The notes below the pieces were generated by a model that was given only the letters and a program-made list of their open reading frames with translations, did not search any database and had not been told where the DNA came from. The translations under genes and the position numbers were made by a program. From the NCBI GenBank assembly GCA_016785225.1, contig JAFBJZ010000109.1, positions 1,860,001 to 1,924,000 on the forward strand: a stretch of 64,000 nt of DNA, written 5' to 3'. Of this stretch, positions 1 through 10,715 are shown in pieces (the stretch's first letter is position 1; each line of letters begins with the position of its first letter). Origin of the DNA: Psettodes erumei. Taxonomy: Eukaryota; Chordata; Actinopteri; Pleuronectiformes; Psettodidae.

Positions 1-1140
1 AAAGCTGTAAGAAATTCTGTAATATGTGATTTTACAGTACAAATTATGACATTTCACTATTATAAATGATAGACAACTGCAAAAAAGAAACTGTCATAAT
101 AATTATTTTCATGTGACCTCACGTTCCCCCTTAATATTGTTCTTGTAAATGACATGAATATGTTTTTCATGACAGACTGATAGAACCAACAGAGTATATG
201 TCTGATCACAATCTATTATTTCCATCCCACAGTGGCATGTTCATTGGTCCAGTTGACATGAGTGACCTCTAAGATACCTCAAAAAGAGAATGGCACCCTA
301 TGTTATATGTAATCTAGTGTACTTAAACAGAAGATTTTTGTTATAAATCATGCTTTTTCTAAAACATAAAAGTTTTTGGTGACACTATGACAGAGGGGTA
401 CAGATTCAGATTCTACACCGAGACTCAGTAAAATATGTAACAGTTTCAGTAAGTTTGTATTTGCTGTAGATTTGCTGTATTGCATTGCATGGCATTATAA
501 AGTTGTTTCTATTTTCTGGTGTTGTTGTGTAGGTATTTCAGGGTGAATCAACCCATTTGATTTTGGGATACTGAGGGCGGGAAACAATACACTGCTTGTG
601 TTCTGGTTCTGTCCTCCAATTTCAGGCAAGGTCACATTTTCCTAGGCACTTTTAGGGAAGGCTTGGGGATGACAGCGTTGTCAGATTGTTAAGGCTTTAG
701 AGAGGAGGATGGCCTTGAACACATGAGCACAAGAGTTTTCTGTGCACTGTGCATGCCATGTGCAACAGCATGTTTTTCTCGATATGCAGAGCCCACTTCC
801 AGTGAGCTGACAATCATGTGGCATACCACCACATACACTCACTATTATAATGGCTACTAACATTTATATATTTACTGTAAATACTGTTTGTATAAAAAAA
901 ATCTACAGTGTGTGTGTGTGCGCGCGCGCGAGTATGAAGGTCACTATTGTCAATGCGGCTGCAGAGCAGGCTGAGACCAGCTACAGCAGCGAGACGCATC
1001 CATGGACACAAAAACAAGAGGTGGCTCTGATGTCCGTGGAGCCTATAAACGCAACACTAATATCTGGGTTCCGTAAAAGAAAATCCGTTCATGTTACAGT
1101 TAAGTGGCATATTCAATGTTACTCTATACCCAAACATATC
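1..1140. other. Intergenic AT-rich DNA
   Basis: No exon with plausible splice sites and no protein similarity was seen on either strand. The only structure noted is the alternating TG/CG tract listed separately. Short open frames here have no recognisable content. Confidence 0.5.
908..930. repeat. Alternating (GT)n(GC)n simple repeat
   Basis: This is an uninterrupted 23-base purine-pyrimidine alternation, first GT dinucleotides and then GC dinucleotides. Such tracts are classic Z-DNA formers. It lies about 220 bases from the CpG-rich patch that starts near 1150. Confidence 0.9.
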
Positions 1141-1149
1141 ATTTACTCA

Positions 1150-1700
1150 CCTATCTGTGTAGCGCATTATCGTTATTGAGTCGGAGCATCACGTTTATAT
1201 TTGTGGACCTTAAATAATCGAGAGGACGTCCACTCAGACGCACTGATACGCACCTTCAGGTTGTCTGATCCGGTTATATTGATGATAAAGGTACCGAGAA
1301 ACGCCTCTTCTTACATGCCATGTTTCGCTGCGGCGATGTTGCCGTCCATTCTTCGCATCAGGTCAACCGCAGGCCTGCTGGCCGTACTGTAATCAGCTTA
1401 GCTGACTACCCCCACTCTGCTTCAGATGGTCGGGTCCTCTTCCTCTAACTGGCGACACAGCCGGCACGGCAGCACCAGCTGCTGGAGATGTACTCGGTCT
1501 GATGTTATTCACACAGTTGCATCCTCAGCGCGTTTCATCATGACCATCGATTGGCGCTAGTTTCGTTGTAGCGGGAACGATAAATGTCGCCTGATGTCGG
1601 ACAGGTGTTTTCTTCTCACACCAGGAGCTGATGGCAACATAAAACACTTAGAAATCATTGCTATAATTGACTGTAAACGGGACGACGACCCACTAAAGTT
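1150..1700. promoter_or_regulatory. CpG-rich patch, possible promoter of a neighbouring gene
   Basis: CpG dinucleotides are frequent here (clusters near 1210-1260, 1320-1390, 1430-1520 and 1530-1620), while the flanks are AT-rich and CpG-poor. On the minus strand a strong donor-like site (ACAGATAG then GTGAGT) lies at 1151/1150, so a minus-strand first exon of roughly 1152-1600 is conceivable. In mammals LRRC8D lies downstream of LRRC8C in the same orientation, so a minus-strand lrrc8d promoter is one candidate. No coding sequence inside the window proves this. Confidence 0.35.
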
Positions 1701-2940
1701 AGGGACCGTCGTAAAAGTGCAAAAATTTAAAGTTATATACGTCTTTATTTTATTATTCCAAAACAAGACATGGAACCTTATCATCAGAAGATGTTTAGTG
1801 TGTCCACGTTTGATTCCAGTTTTAAGTAGTAGTTTTAGTAGTGGGTGTCTAATTTTTAAGGTAAAATGCAGAGCTATTACTACTTTTTTCACCTTCAACA
1901 GATTCACTATTTCTACCATTCGTATTTAACCACTCTTTGTTCGCTGTTTTTTTGCACAGTATCTATATCCCCACTAAAGGGCCATGTGAAAATTAGCACT
2001 TTGCCTAACACTGGTACATTTATAGTTATTGTTCCATGTGCACTGTCAATGTGAAAAACATAAATATAGTAAAATAAAGAAATTTAACATATCTAGCACA
2101 TGTTGAAGCTACAGTGACTTTTTGTAATATTTTTTACATGCAATTTTCTCTTAAATATATCTTATTGTCTCAAGGTGCTTGGAGAATAAGAATTCATTGT
2201 CACTATCTAGGACAAAGCTGATTGCAGTCACAATCTCTTGCAGTATGCAGTATGTCCAAAGGAAAGGTTCTTATTCATTTTGATCAAACTTTTTAAGACC
2301 AAAATCTTTTTCTCATCTATGCTGCATGCATGCATAACAACAGACTAATCTTCTTTGCCTCATTAATCCTCACCAGCAAGCTGGTTATATCCCACAATAG
2401 AACTGACAATATGTCAGACAACATATATTGAACCTTTCTCATGCTATTTCAAATCAGTAATAGAGTTTTGTTGGGGGGGGTTTCGGGGGGAGGGGTGATT
2501 CTGAAAATTCACAAATTTCAACCTAAGAGCTGTTATTGACAAATAAATCAAATTTTATTGTTCAACAACATAAAAATAATATTTGTAAAAATACATTTGT
2601 GTAATAGGCAACCCTCTTCTTGTGCACATTTGAAAAACTGAAGAATAAAGCCAGTATGGCATACTGTAGTCCTTCAAGTTTAATGCACTTTGAAATGGCA
2701 TCTTGTTTATAGCTAATAATTTTGTTCAGACAAGGTATAACATGTTCTTATGTAAGATACTTGTTTTTTTGCATTTCCCCTGTCATTCTCCATAAGAGCT
2801 AAGCGCCTCTAGAAGAAAATAAAGGACTTTATGAGGGCAACATAAAATAGGTCTGTAAAAAATACAGCATGAGGCTACTGGCCCAAAATTAGGTGAGGTC
2901 TTTAGTTTTGATATACATTCAATAAACCAATGGTTTTATG
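1701..2940. other. Intergenic AT-rich DNA with a G-rich tract
   Basis: No gene was recognised. A G-rich run at 2473-2495 (eight, six and four consecutive G) is the only notable composition feature and could form a quadruplex. The stretch could include distal 3' UTR of lrrc8c, because a minus-strand AATAAA lies at 2554-2559, but this is not demonstrable from sequence alone. Confidence 0.4.
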
Positions 2941-2944
2941 TGGC

Positions 2945-3360
2945 ATTAAAAAGAAATGTGCCATAAGGACATTTTGGGAAATATGCTTAATTGCTTTCTT
3001 GCAAAGAATTAGATGAAAAGATTGATACAACTCTCATTAGCAGACAGTTATATTAGCATGAAGACTAGGAAAACAGCTAGTGTGGCTCTGTCCATCAATT
3101 GTAAAAAGTCTGCCTTGCAGCACTTCAAAAATAATTAATGAAGACACTCCAGCAACTCAGTGCACCAGGCTAAAAATAGTTCAGCATATAAATTCCCATG
3201 AAACTACAACCTGTCAATTTTAAATTTTGGTTTTCACACCATTAAGTAAATGTATAAATTAAAGAGGTTAATATGTGCTGGCAGGTGTCTTTTTTGTATT
3301 TTTTCACCTTTAGACAGAGGCAGGCTAGCAGTTCCTCCTGCTCCTAATATTTATTCTAAA
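2945..3360 (+). repeat. Decayed teleost interspersed repeat
   Basis: The text around 2970-3110 (the 'acattttgggaaatatgctt' phrase, then a segment on gaagactaggaaaacagctag and a 'ggctctgtcc' segment) matches a very common percomorph repeat that I recognise from memory but cannot name. At about 3305-3345 a segment reading 'cctttagacagaggcaggct' is the reverse complement of the earlier 'agctagtgtggctctgtcc' part, so sense and antisense pieces lie together. Confidence 0.55.
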
Positions 3361-3390
3361 ATAATCCCCTTCTGGCTGTAGATTTCCCTG

Positions 3391-3529
3391 AAGGGGCAAT
3401 ATGTAAGAATTGGCCGTCAAATTTACACTCCAATTATAACATCAAAACTGACAGTTCTTCACATTCTGTTGATGATGGGTTTTTTAAATTTTTCAATGTT
3501 ATAACCAAAATACCCACATATTGCCCCTT
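3391..3529. mobile_element. Small MITE-like element with perfect 14-bp terminal inverted repeats
   Basis: The left end is aaggggcaatatgt at 3391-3404 and the right end is acatattgcccctt at 3516-3529; the two are exact reverse complements. The element is 139 bp with no coding capacity. No clear target-site duplication was seen. Similar termini occur in many teleost introns and UTRs. It lies in the 3' flank or 3' UTR of lrrc8c. Confidence 0.6.
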
Positions 3530-3832
3530 TAATGTTTGATGCGCTGATATGATATGGATATAAATCTTCTACTCTAAAGTGAAAAGGTGTATTTCCCAAA
3601 ATGCCAAAATATTCCTTTATGCAGGATTTCTGGTAGCAGAACAAGCACCCCTGTCGAGCCACACTATATGTGACAATATACAATATTTTTTCTTTCCCTC
3701 AAGGAAACTGGAAAAAACAACTTTTTTAAAAGTAGTGTAATACTTTAGTAATGGTAATGACTTAATACAAATCAAAGGTTCTGAATTGGTAAACAGAACA
3801 AACAGCAGGCACTGTGGCTACAATAATGCATC

Positions 3833-6079
3833 TCACTCAGCCTTCATTTGATCCCTAACATCTGAAGGCAGAGTTTCAAACAGTGTCTCTTCCACCATTA
3901 GGCCACTGCGCTTCAAAGCACGACAGTAACCAAGCTCTTGTGGAAGGAGCTCAAAGTGGTTGCCTTTGAGCTCCAAAAATGTCAGTAGAGCTAGGTAGGA
4001 AATTTTTGGTGAGAGTATGGACAATGAGTTTTTGCCAAGCTTCAGCGTTTTGAGTTTTTTGCAGAAGAAGAGCTCATCTGGTAGATTTTCAATTTTGTTA
4101 CACGCAACAGAGAAATACTGTAGACTCTGAAGGACTCCAATTTCTGGCGGGATGAATCGAATGTCATTGTTAGACAGGTCCAGGTACCGCAGCTTGTTGC
4201 ACAAGAACAGGTGTGAAGGCAATATCTCAATCTTGTTGTGGCAGAAGTAAAGGCGCTCTAGGCTACCAAGCTTTTTGATATGCTCTGGGATATACATGAT
4301 GCTATTGTACCAAAGTTTAAGGCACGTGAGTTTTCGAAGATGCTGGAAGCTGATAATCTCTTCTATTGAACGAATGTTATTCTCTTTCAGATCAAGCTCT
4401 TGTAGATTTGTCAAGCTGAAGATTGCATGTGGGATGCGTTCCAGATCACAACGCACTAGCTCCAACTCAATCAAATTGGTCATCTTTTTCAGATTGTTAA
4501 GCATGACTAACTTGGTACCATCATTGTGTAAGTACAGCCGCTGCAGATGGCTGGAAACATCCACTATCGATTGGGGTATCTTGGTCAAATTACTTTTCAG
4601 GGAGAGAGTTTTCAAACACTTCATTTCCCGCAATGACTCAAGAACTATATTCTTAGAGGCATCAGGACTAAGTGATCCAGTGAGATAGAGCTCCTCTAGG
4701 CTGCGCAAGCTGTAGATCCAGTTTGGAAGTTCCCTGTTATCATCAAACTTCACACGAAGAAATTTTAGGTTTTCTTTGAGGAAGGAGGTGGCTGTTGTGT
4801 GCAACTTTAGAGAGCACTGGTAAAGAGACAGCTCCTGAAGGTCTTCCAGCTGAGAGATTGAAGCAGGGATGGTAACATTGTTGATGATTTCAAGTTTGAG
4901 TGACTGCAGCTCTGTCAACTCAAAGACGGTGTCGGGTAAACCAGGGAGCATGAACAGCTGAAGTTCAAGTCTGTTGTTGGTATTAATCTGGAGTCTCTGA
5001 CGCAGTTTCTCAGCAGTCCACTCATGGTTCAGGTTAAGCTGTTTCAGTTTGTTCTCACTGACCTCAGATAAAAAAACTGCAAATCGTTTAGAGTACAGTG
5101 GGTCATACTGATCGATCATATGTAGCATGAAAGCAAAGTCATTCTTGACATCTGGGATGTCATTGATGCCTGTTTCCTGTCGCACATACTCAAAGGAGTA
5201 TTCTTTCAGGGAGCGGTAAAACAGCCAATAGGAGGTGTAGAGACTTGTTAATCCATAGACAGCCACTAAACACAAATAACAGTAGGATAGCTTAGAAAAC
5301 AGGTGAGCCATGGTGTGATTACATTCAAACTCTTTGTAGCCTGTCATGTCCTGGATCTCAACTTCGCAACGTACTCTGTTCCGCACTTTATTCACTAGAC
5401 AACTATTATAGGCAATAATAAGAAGGAATTTAAACACCTTGAACACTGTCTGCCGAACATACATAAGATAGAGGATATCTCCTTCTTCAACATGCAAACG
5501 GAACTTCTTTACCTTTTCAAAAAGGGCTTTAGCTTGTTCACCCTCTTTCTTATCAAGAACACTTGCAGATGGCTTGTCAACTACAATTTTTTCTGGGATA
5601 GACCGGAGGGATTGTGTCTTCTCCAAACTACCTTCTCCAGGAGACACAGTGATGTAGGACCTAGAAGTACCAGTCTTTTTATTGTCTTTTTCTTCAGGAT
5701 TTTCTCCAGACACTTCTGACAAAGCTCGTGTGGTCCATGGAGAGTCAAAGCACTTGCCAAGCATGGAGATAAAATGCTCTATTTTAGAGCTTGAGCCAGG
5801 GAATTTGAACCAGAAGTTACTACACACCATGAAAACTAGGGTGTGTATTAGAACCAAGTAGGGAAAATACTTGGCATACCAATGTAGAGCCTTCTCATAA
5901 CACATCTGATTGATGAAACTGTACTGCTGCAGATCCAGGTCAGTTTTCAGGCCTCTCATTTCTCTGGGGACATCTAAAAAATTTGATTGCAGGTGCAGTG
6001 ACTTCACTTCCACTTTAGTTGTGTTCTCTGAAGGCAAGGGTATTCTGTGAGGAAGACATATGATTTTGTCTTGCATTAC
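3833..6079 (-). CDS. lrrc8c: lrrc8c coding exon 2 (main exon)
   Basis: This exon encodes residues 47-794 and ends in TGA (3835-3833). The acceptor is cttttag at 6086-6080; the exon opens GTA ATG CAA, giving V-M-Q-D-K as in mammalian LRRC8C. The internal ATG at 6076 is therefore not the true start. One uninterrupted exon carries nearly the whole channel, as in other LRRC8 genes. Confidence 0.95.
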   Translation of the reverse strand, partial: VMQDKIICLPHRIPLPSENTTKVEVKSLHLQSNFLDVPREMRGLKTDLDLQQYSFINQMCYEKALHWYAKYFPYLVLIHTLVFMVCSNFWFKFPGSSSKIEHFISMLGKCFDSPWTTRALSEVSGENPEEKDNKKTGTSRSYITVSPGEGSLEKTQSLRSIPEKIVVDKPSASVLDKKEGEQAKALFEKVKKFRLHVEEGDILYLMYVRQTVFKVFKFLLIIAYNSCLVNKVRNRVRCEVEIQDMTGYKEFECNHTMAHLFSKLSYCYLCLVAVYGLTSLYTSYWLFYRSLKEYSFEYVRQETGINDIPDVKNDFAFMLHMIDQYDPLYSKRFAVFLSEVSENKLKQLNLNHEWTAEKLRQRLQINTNNRLELQLFMLPGLPDTVFELTELQSLKLEIINNVTIPASISQLEDLQELSLYQCSLKLHTTATSFLKENLKFLRVKFDDNRELPNWIYSLRSLEELYLTGSLSPDASKNIVLESLREMKCLKTLSLKSNLTKIPQSIVDVSSHLQRLYLHNDGTKLVMLNNLKKMTNLIELELVRCDLERIPHAIFSLTNLQELDLKENNIRSIEEIISFQHLRKLTCLKLWYNSIMYIPEHIKKLGSLERLYFCHNKIEILPSHLFLCNKLRYLDLSNNDIRFIPPEIGVLQSLQYFSVACNKIENLPDELFFCKKLKTLKLGKNSLSILSPKISYLALLTFLELKGNHFELLPQELGYCRALKRSGLMVEETLFETLPSDVRDQMKAE

Positions 6080-9000
6080 CTAAAAGAAAATGTAAAAAAA
6101 AATCAACATTTAGACACTTGGAGACAACATTCTGTGTTTATAATATGCATGTATTTAGAGCTGAAAGTTTTAGAATTACCACCACTCAGCCTTGCTACCA
6201 ATTTACCAATCCCAGTGGCCACTTACAGTACTGCAACTAAAAATCTCCAGTATTGACCACCATTGCTTAGGAGACGCTTTTAACCTTTCGACACAACAGT
6301 ATAGCTGCAAACAAGGTCAATTATTATGAGTGCACTATGTTTTCTGATATGTGCCGATATGCACAAAACAATATTTTCGTTGATACAGAATTGATGTCAT
6401 CTCTGTCAGAACAGCATAGTCTGCATCCATTGTTTACACACAATGTATAATAATGTAGATTTTTTTTCTGAGAAAGTTATTTCTTTCAGAAAGCAGCCTT
6501 CTGAGTAAATTAAAATACTGATATCATTGCAAAATTGGTGCACAATCCACACAGAAAGGGTCTATTTTCATTCCAGCTCAAAAATTCATTCAGTTATTGG
6601 GTGCTATGATCAGTATATTTTCCCCCTCTAAAATCTGTATCGGTCTCAAAAATCCTATATTGTCTGGCCATAATTATTACTCTTTGTAATACACATTCTT
6701 TCCAGGAGTGTGCAACATTATCCCAAAGACTATGGGTTGAGTGGGAACATGCAGACAGGGCGTATCCAATTCTTATAGTTGGTCATAGTATATATCCAAG
6801 GTTTACATGTACTTAAGTAACCAGGTTACAGTTTCTTCAGTAAATTGTGTCACACATATGTAAACAAGAAACCAGACAATGTAATTGGGGTAGAGGATTA
6901 CAGGCTGACATTATCACTGTTTGAAAAAAAAACTTATTACCCTCATCAGACTAGGCATTTGTTCTCTTCTGACTGCACCATCAGCCCTCTAACACATCAA
7001 AAATTAAAAAATGAGAGAAATCTGCATGTTGAGGAATTACTGTGTGCTTTGGTAACAAGATTTAAGGTGAAAACCTGCCCTGCAGAGAGTAATACAAACT
7101 GCACAAGGAGGCACTGGTTCATGCCTCCCCAGTATTGACTCAATACAACAACCACTGCAGGAACAAAGTCGGCCAGTGGCACCCTCAGACAATCCCCTCA
7201 GCCTGGACATGCATCTTGTGTCACACCACACCACAGCAGCTTCAACAGGTTTCTTTCCAGCTGCCAAGGACATTGAGACTGGAGAACAATACTCAAAGCC
7301 CACAGCCCATCTGAACTGATAAGACTTCATTTCACCCCTGAAACATTCTGAACGCTGGAAGGAACTACCTCAAATCACCAAGCCACTCATGGGCTTTATA
7401 CTGACTTCTTCAGACAATAACATTATCATGCCAGTTTACCTCCACAGATACTGGTATGGCAGCTAATAAGGTAAATTTCTGAGCTGGAATGAACGGAGAC
7501 CTTTTTCGTGGACCTTGTGCTGATGTTGTTACTTGAACAAAAATTGTTATTAAATATTGTAAACCAATTCTGAGCATTCAAACAGAGTCAGAGTAATGGA
7601 ATCAGAGTGCACTCTGCTGGATTATGTAATGAGACCTTTTATAAATGCCTCAAAGCATAATTTTGCACACTTTATTTTTTGTTAAAAAAAAGGTATGTAT
7701 CATAAAACATATACACCGATAAGATGCTTAGATGTCAGTGATAGGCCCATGATAGGTAAATATTGAATGATAATATCAATAGGATATGCAGTGGATTACA
7801 GTGCATATAAACTATTGTCTGATTACCTGTGTAACCTAATTCATCTGACTAAAAGGGTATAAAGAGTGCATGTAAATGTAAATTGCCACAAGTTGGCATC
7901 AGCAAAAGAACAAGTGCCTTTGGTGTTTACATGTAACACAAATAATGAAAAACAGCTGTTTGACTCTGCACTACAAATAACAGGAAATCAGCACTTTATT
8001 TCAGGAGCAGCAGGCCTGAAAGGGAGACATTTTGTACACTCCCAGACACTCAGCTCAACCCATGATAGTGTAACATGGCTTGAAACTACTGCAGTATGTA
8101 ATTGCAAGTATATGTGACAAATGAATACAAAATAATGTTATAATTGTAGTGCGTGTGATGCAGTTCTGCTGCAGCACATTGCAGATACAAATGCAAAGTC
8201 AGGTCTGCTGAGATCCTGATCTGCAGAACCTCACACTGCGCCTCTCTGTATTTCTCCCTCTAAGTCAAAATGAAGGGCTTATTGTGTCAGTCAATGAAGT
8301 AATTAAAAGACATGCTGATAACCCTCTGACCAATAAAGTAAACTTGGAAAGAAAACTAACCGCCCGCTCAATTTACTAGCTATCAATTTATGTCTAAATT
8401 TTGTTATAGTGAGAGTGAGAAACAATAGCTGGATGATAAATATCATTTCAAAAGTTTTTAAAAAATATTTGATACACCTTCCAGGATTTACACTAAATAG
8501 ACTTGCAGCAGCCAAAAGCTTATTCCATAGAGAGAGACAGAAGTCATGCACCAGGCACAGGAGTTTGGAGGCCTGTGTTTACAAAAAGGGGCTGGGTGGG
8601 TGAGTGTTTCCACTGGTAAACTCCTGATGGGCTGAATGCTTCCTTTGCTGCACACAGCCCAGGTTGTAAAAACAGGGAATTAGTGGTTTTCAGCTGGTGC
8701 CAATGCAGAAGGCAGTAATGTTCCATCATAGAGCTTGCTCTACTCTATTCAATTATGTTAGATCTAATGAAAAAAATAACAGAGCACCTCTATTTATCTA
8801 GTAAACATGTTATAGTTATGTTATATTAGCGTGCATTAGCTACAGTACAGGGCAGCTTCACAGGTCCCCCTCACTTATAAAGGGATGGTAAAGGTTCATA
8901 AGCAGCACAAATAAGATTTTGAGCTGGTGAAATTATGTTCACAAATTATTTCTCATTTTTTAGGTGGAAATCAGCCTTTGAAACCTGGCCTCTTTTTGGG

Positions 9001-9419
9001 CTGGATTGTCACTATCCAAAATTTGTTCTTGTAACTTCAGGTTCACACACAATGTTGGGAACTTTGGGCAGTGGGTTTTACATGCAGGTTTCTGCTTTGC
9101 ATCTAAAGCTCACAAAAGCACTTGTTCCTTCACATTCTCTTGCACAAACTGGATTTCTCTTGCTAATATATTTTATAGGTTAACATAGATTGATTTAACA
9201 CTTCAAACTTTGGAATCATTTGTCAAAACCACTTAAGAAGCTCAGAATGGTACTGAGTAGAAGCGTTGCATTGTTACTGACCTGTAGAGTGCATCCAAAG
9301 ACACCAATCATTAGCATGATTACAGACAGGTAATCGGTGAACACATCCCACCATGGCTTCAGAACTCTGAATGCTGGCTGCTGTTCAGAGAACTGTCGGA
9401 ATTCCATCACAGGAATCAT
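3833..9419 (-). CDS. lrrc8c: Volume-regulated anion channel subunit LRRC8C (two coding exons)
   Basis: The CDS joins 9419-9282 to 6079-3833 and encodes 794 residues (human LRRC8C is 803 from memory). LRRC8C combines with LRRC8A in hexameric plasma-membrane channels that release chloride and organic osmolytes during cell swelling. The N-terminus (MIPVMEFRQFSEQQPAF...) is diagnostic of the C paralogue. Predicted membrane segments lie near residues 22-46, 117-137, 257-276 and 310-332. Extracellular cysteines C54, C106, C284 and C299 fit the conserved loop disulphides. NTT (65-67) and NHT (300-302) are possible glycosylation sites. Leu96 seems to align with the pore Arg103 of LRRC8A, as expected for LRRC8C. 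From about residue 390 to the C-terminus is a leucine-rich repeat array. There is no frameshift or premature stop. The shorter first extracellular loop explains the small length difference from human. Confidence 0.96.
6080..9281 (-). other. lrrc8c: lrrc8c intron between the coding exons
   Basis: This 3.2-kb intron has canonical GT (9281-9280) and AG (6081-6080) ends. It splits the coding sequence after Q46, at the end of the first membrane segment. It holds a decayed repeat at about 6290-6700 and otherwise nothing recognised; the open frames at 7.0-9.2 kb have no gene-like content. Confidence 0.8.
6290..6700 (+). repeat. Decayed teleost repeat fragment
   Basis: Phrases such as 'atttctttcagaaagcagcc', 'ttactgatatcat'-like text, 'cacagaaagggtctattttc' and 'tcggtctcaaaaatcctata' recur in this order in a common percomorph interspersed repeat. 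This copy is diverged and has no ORF. Recognition is from memory; the family name is not known to me. Confidence 0.5.
9282..9419 (-). CDS. lrrc8c: lrrc8c coding exon 1
   Basis: This exon encodes residues 1-46: the amphipathic N-terminus that lines the cytoplasmic side of the pore, and the first membrane segment. The donor is CAG then GTCAGT at 9281. The start codon is at 9419-9417. The exon extends upstream to an acceptor (tttgtaacag) that ends at 9425, so it has only five bases of 5' UTR (9424-9420) and a separate non-coding exon must lie upstream. The sequence after the donor reads into the intron and stops. Confidence 0.93.
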
Positions 9420-9696
9420 GATGCCTGTTACAAAAGAAAGATAAGTTGGTCCACATGGCTTTCAGTCAGTACAACGGAGAAGTGATTTGGCCATAGAGGG
9501 TTGAAACAAGCATGTTTTTTTTAAAACTCAGAATAAAGGATATTCTTTATTTTTAGACTTCATTCATGTCCCCAGGGGATGAATTGACTTTGTCATATCC
9601 TGTTCAGTTTCTTTTTTTATCTATAGTGGCCTCACCAGATTACATTTTCAGTTTGCCCAATACTTTAGTTCATGTCCAAATACCTGTGCAAAGTAA

Positions 9697-9855
9697 TCAC
9701 ATTCCAGTCAGCCTCAGTTTTACTATATTTAGTGCTAATTAGCAAATGTTGCCATTAAACGCTGAACTAAGATGGAGAACATAGTAAACAATATACCATC
9801 TTAGCATCAGCATGTTTGTGAGCATGATAGCATGTTGACAAATTGCTGACACAAA
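9697..9855 (+). repeat. Teleost repeat rich in 'gctaattagcaaatgttgcc' and 'agcatg' motifs
   Basis: Text such as 'agtgctaattagcaaatgtt', 'gctgaactaagatggagaac', 'atcagcatgtttgtgagcat' and 'atagcatgttgac' matches the first half of a widespread percomorph repeat. The matching second half occurs at 10580-10715, about 0.7 kb away. It lies in the 5' intron of lrrc8c. Confidence 0.55.
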
Positions 9856-10227
9856 GAGACAGCAGCCCTGAGTGCAAAATCCAGTCCTCTCATTTATTTG
9901 TAAGGCGCCACTGCCAGGCCATCAACACAGGGGGCATCAGAAAATCAGTGCAGGGTTGTCTGGCAAAGAAAGTAGCTGCAATGCTATAGAACATCACCCA
10001 GTCATACACGTGCAACGTCATATTCCTACGAGACGACTCTGTAGCATCAACATCACATTTGTAGTGTTTACCTTGCAAGACTGACCTCCTGTTGAAAATG
10101 AATCCGTGGAAACACATTAATATGACCAGCAGTTCAGATTTTTTGTAAGCAACCTCTACTAATTGTCACTTGAGCAAATGAGGAAGAATAGGAGGAGGTT
10201 TTGATGTGTGCATTTTACTATACTTTT

Positions 10228-10500
10228 CTCCATGACCATTCCTCAACCTTTACCATGTGTTTATTTTAATGATGACAAAGGTCCTCTTACCTTCAGGAAG
10301 TATTTATTTTACCCCAAACCACAATCTTTTCCAAGAACTAAGGTTGTTTTTGTGCCTAAACCGATCCAAATCATGACCATTTCTCAACCTGAATCATGTG
10401 TTTATTACTGTTACCATGACTACCAAGGTCTGGTATTACCGCTGATGGTTTACTTCCACTGGTCATATTATTGTCACCATGACAACAGAGGAAAAAACAA
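10228..10500 (+). repeat. Partial tandem repeat with period about 141 bp
   Basis: A unit beginning catgaccattcctcaacc at 10231 recurs at 10372 as catgaccatttctcaacc, each followed by an 'atgtgtttatt' segment and an 'aaggtc' segment; a third partial unit follows near 10465-10490. The text between ('ccaaaccacaatcttttcc', 'tttgtgcctaaaccgatcc') matches a common teleost repeat. The open frame of about 128 codons here comes from the repeat and is not a gene. Confidence 0.6.
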
Positions 10501-10579
10501 CCTATATGTAGGTAATTTAGGTTGGAGGGCATGTTGTAATGGAAACAACAAAAAATTTACATATACTAAAACTAACAGC

Positions 10580-10715
10580 CTCACCATATGGTGACCATTA
10601 TACCTACTAAAGATCAGCATGTTAGTATTATCACTGTGAACTTGTTAGCATGCTAATGTTAGCATTTAGCCCACATGGTACCTATCTCTGAGCCTTGCCG
10701 AGGCTGTGGACTCTT
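10580..10715 (+). repeat. Second half of the 9697-9855 repeat family
   Basis: Phrases 'attatacctactaaagatca', 'gcatgttagtattatcactg', 'cttgttagcatgctaatgtt' and 'aggctgtggactct' follow the order of the family consensus as I remember it. This copy and the one at 9697 may be one element split by the tandem-repeat block between them. Confidence 0.55.

Noticed and set aside
3833..9419. Assignment to LRRC8A, LRRC8B or LRRC8D
   Set aside because: The N-terminus and the KTDLDLQQYSFINQMCYE segment match LRRC8C; the remembered starts of LRRC8B and LRRC8D differ clearly.
10208..10594. 128-codon frame
   Set aside because: It arises from a tandemly repeated teleost element with 141-bp period, which is divisible by three and so keeps the frame open.
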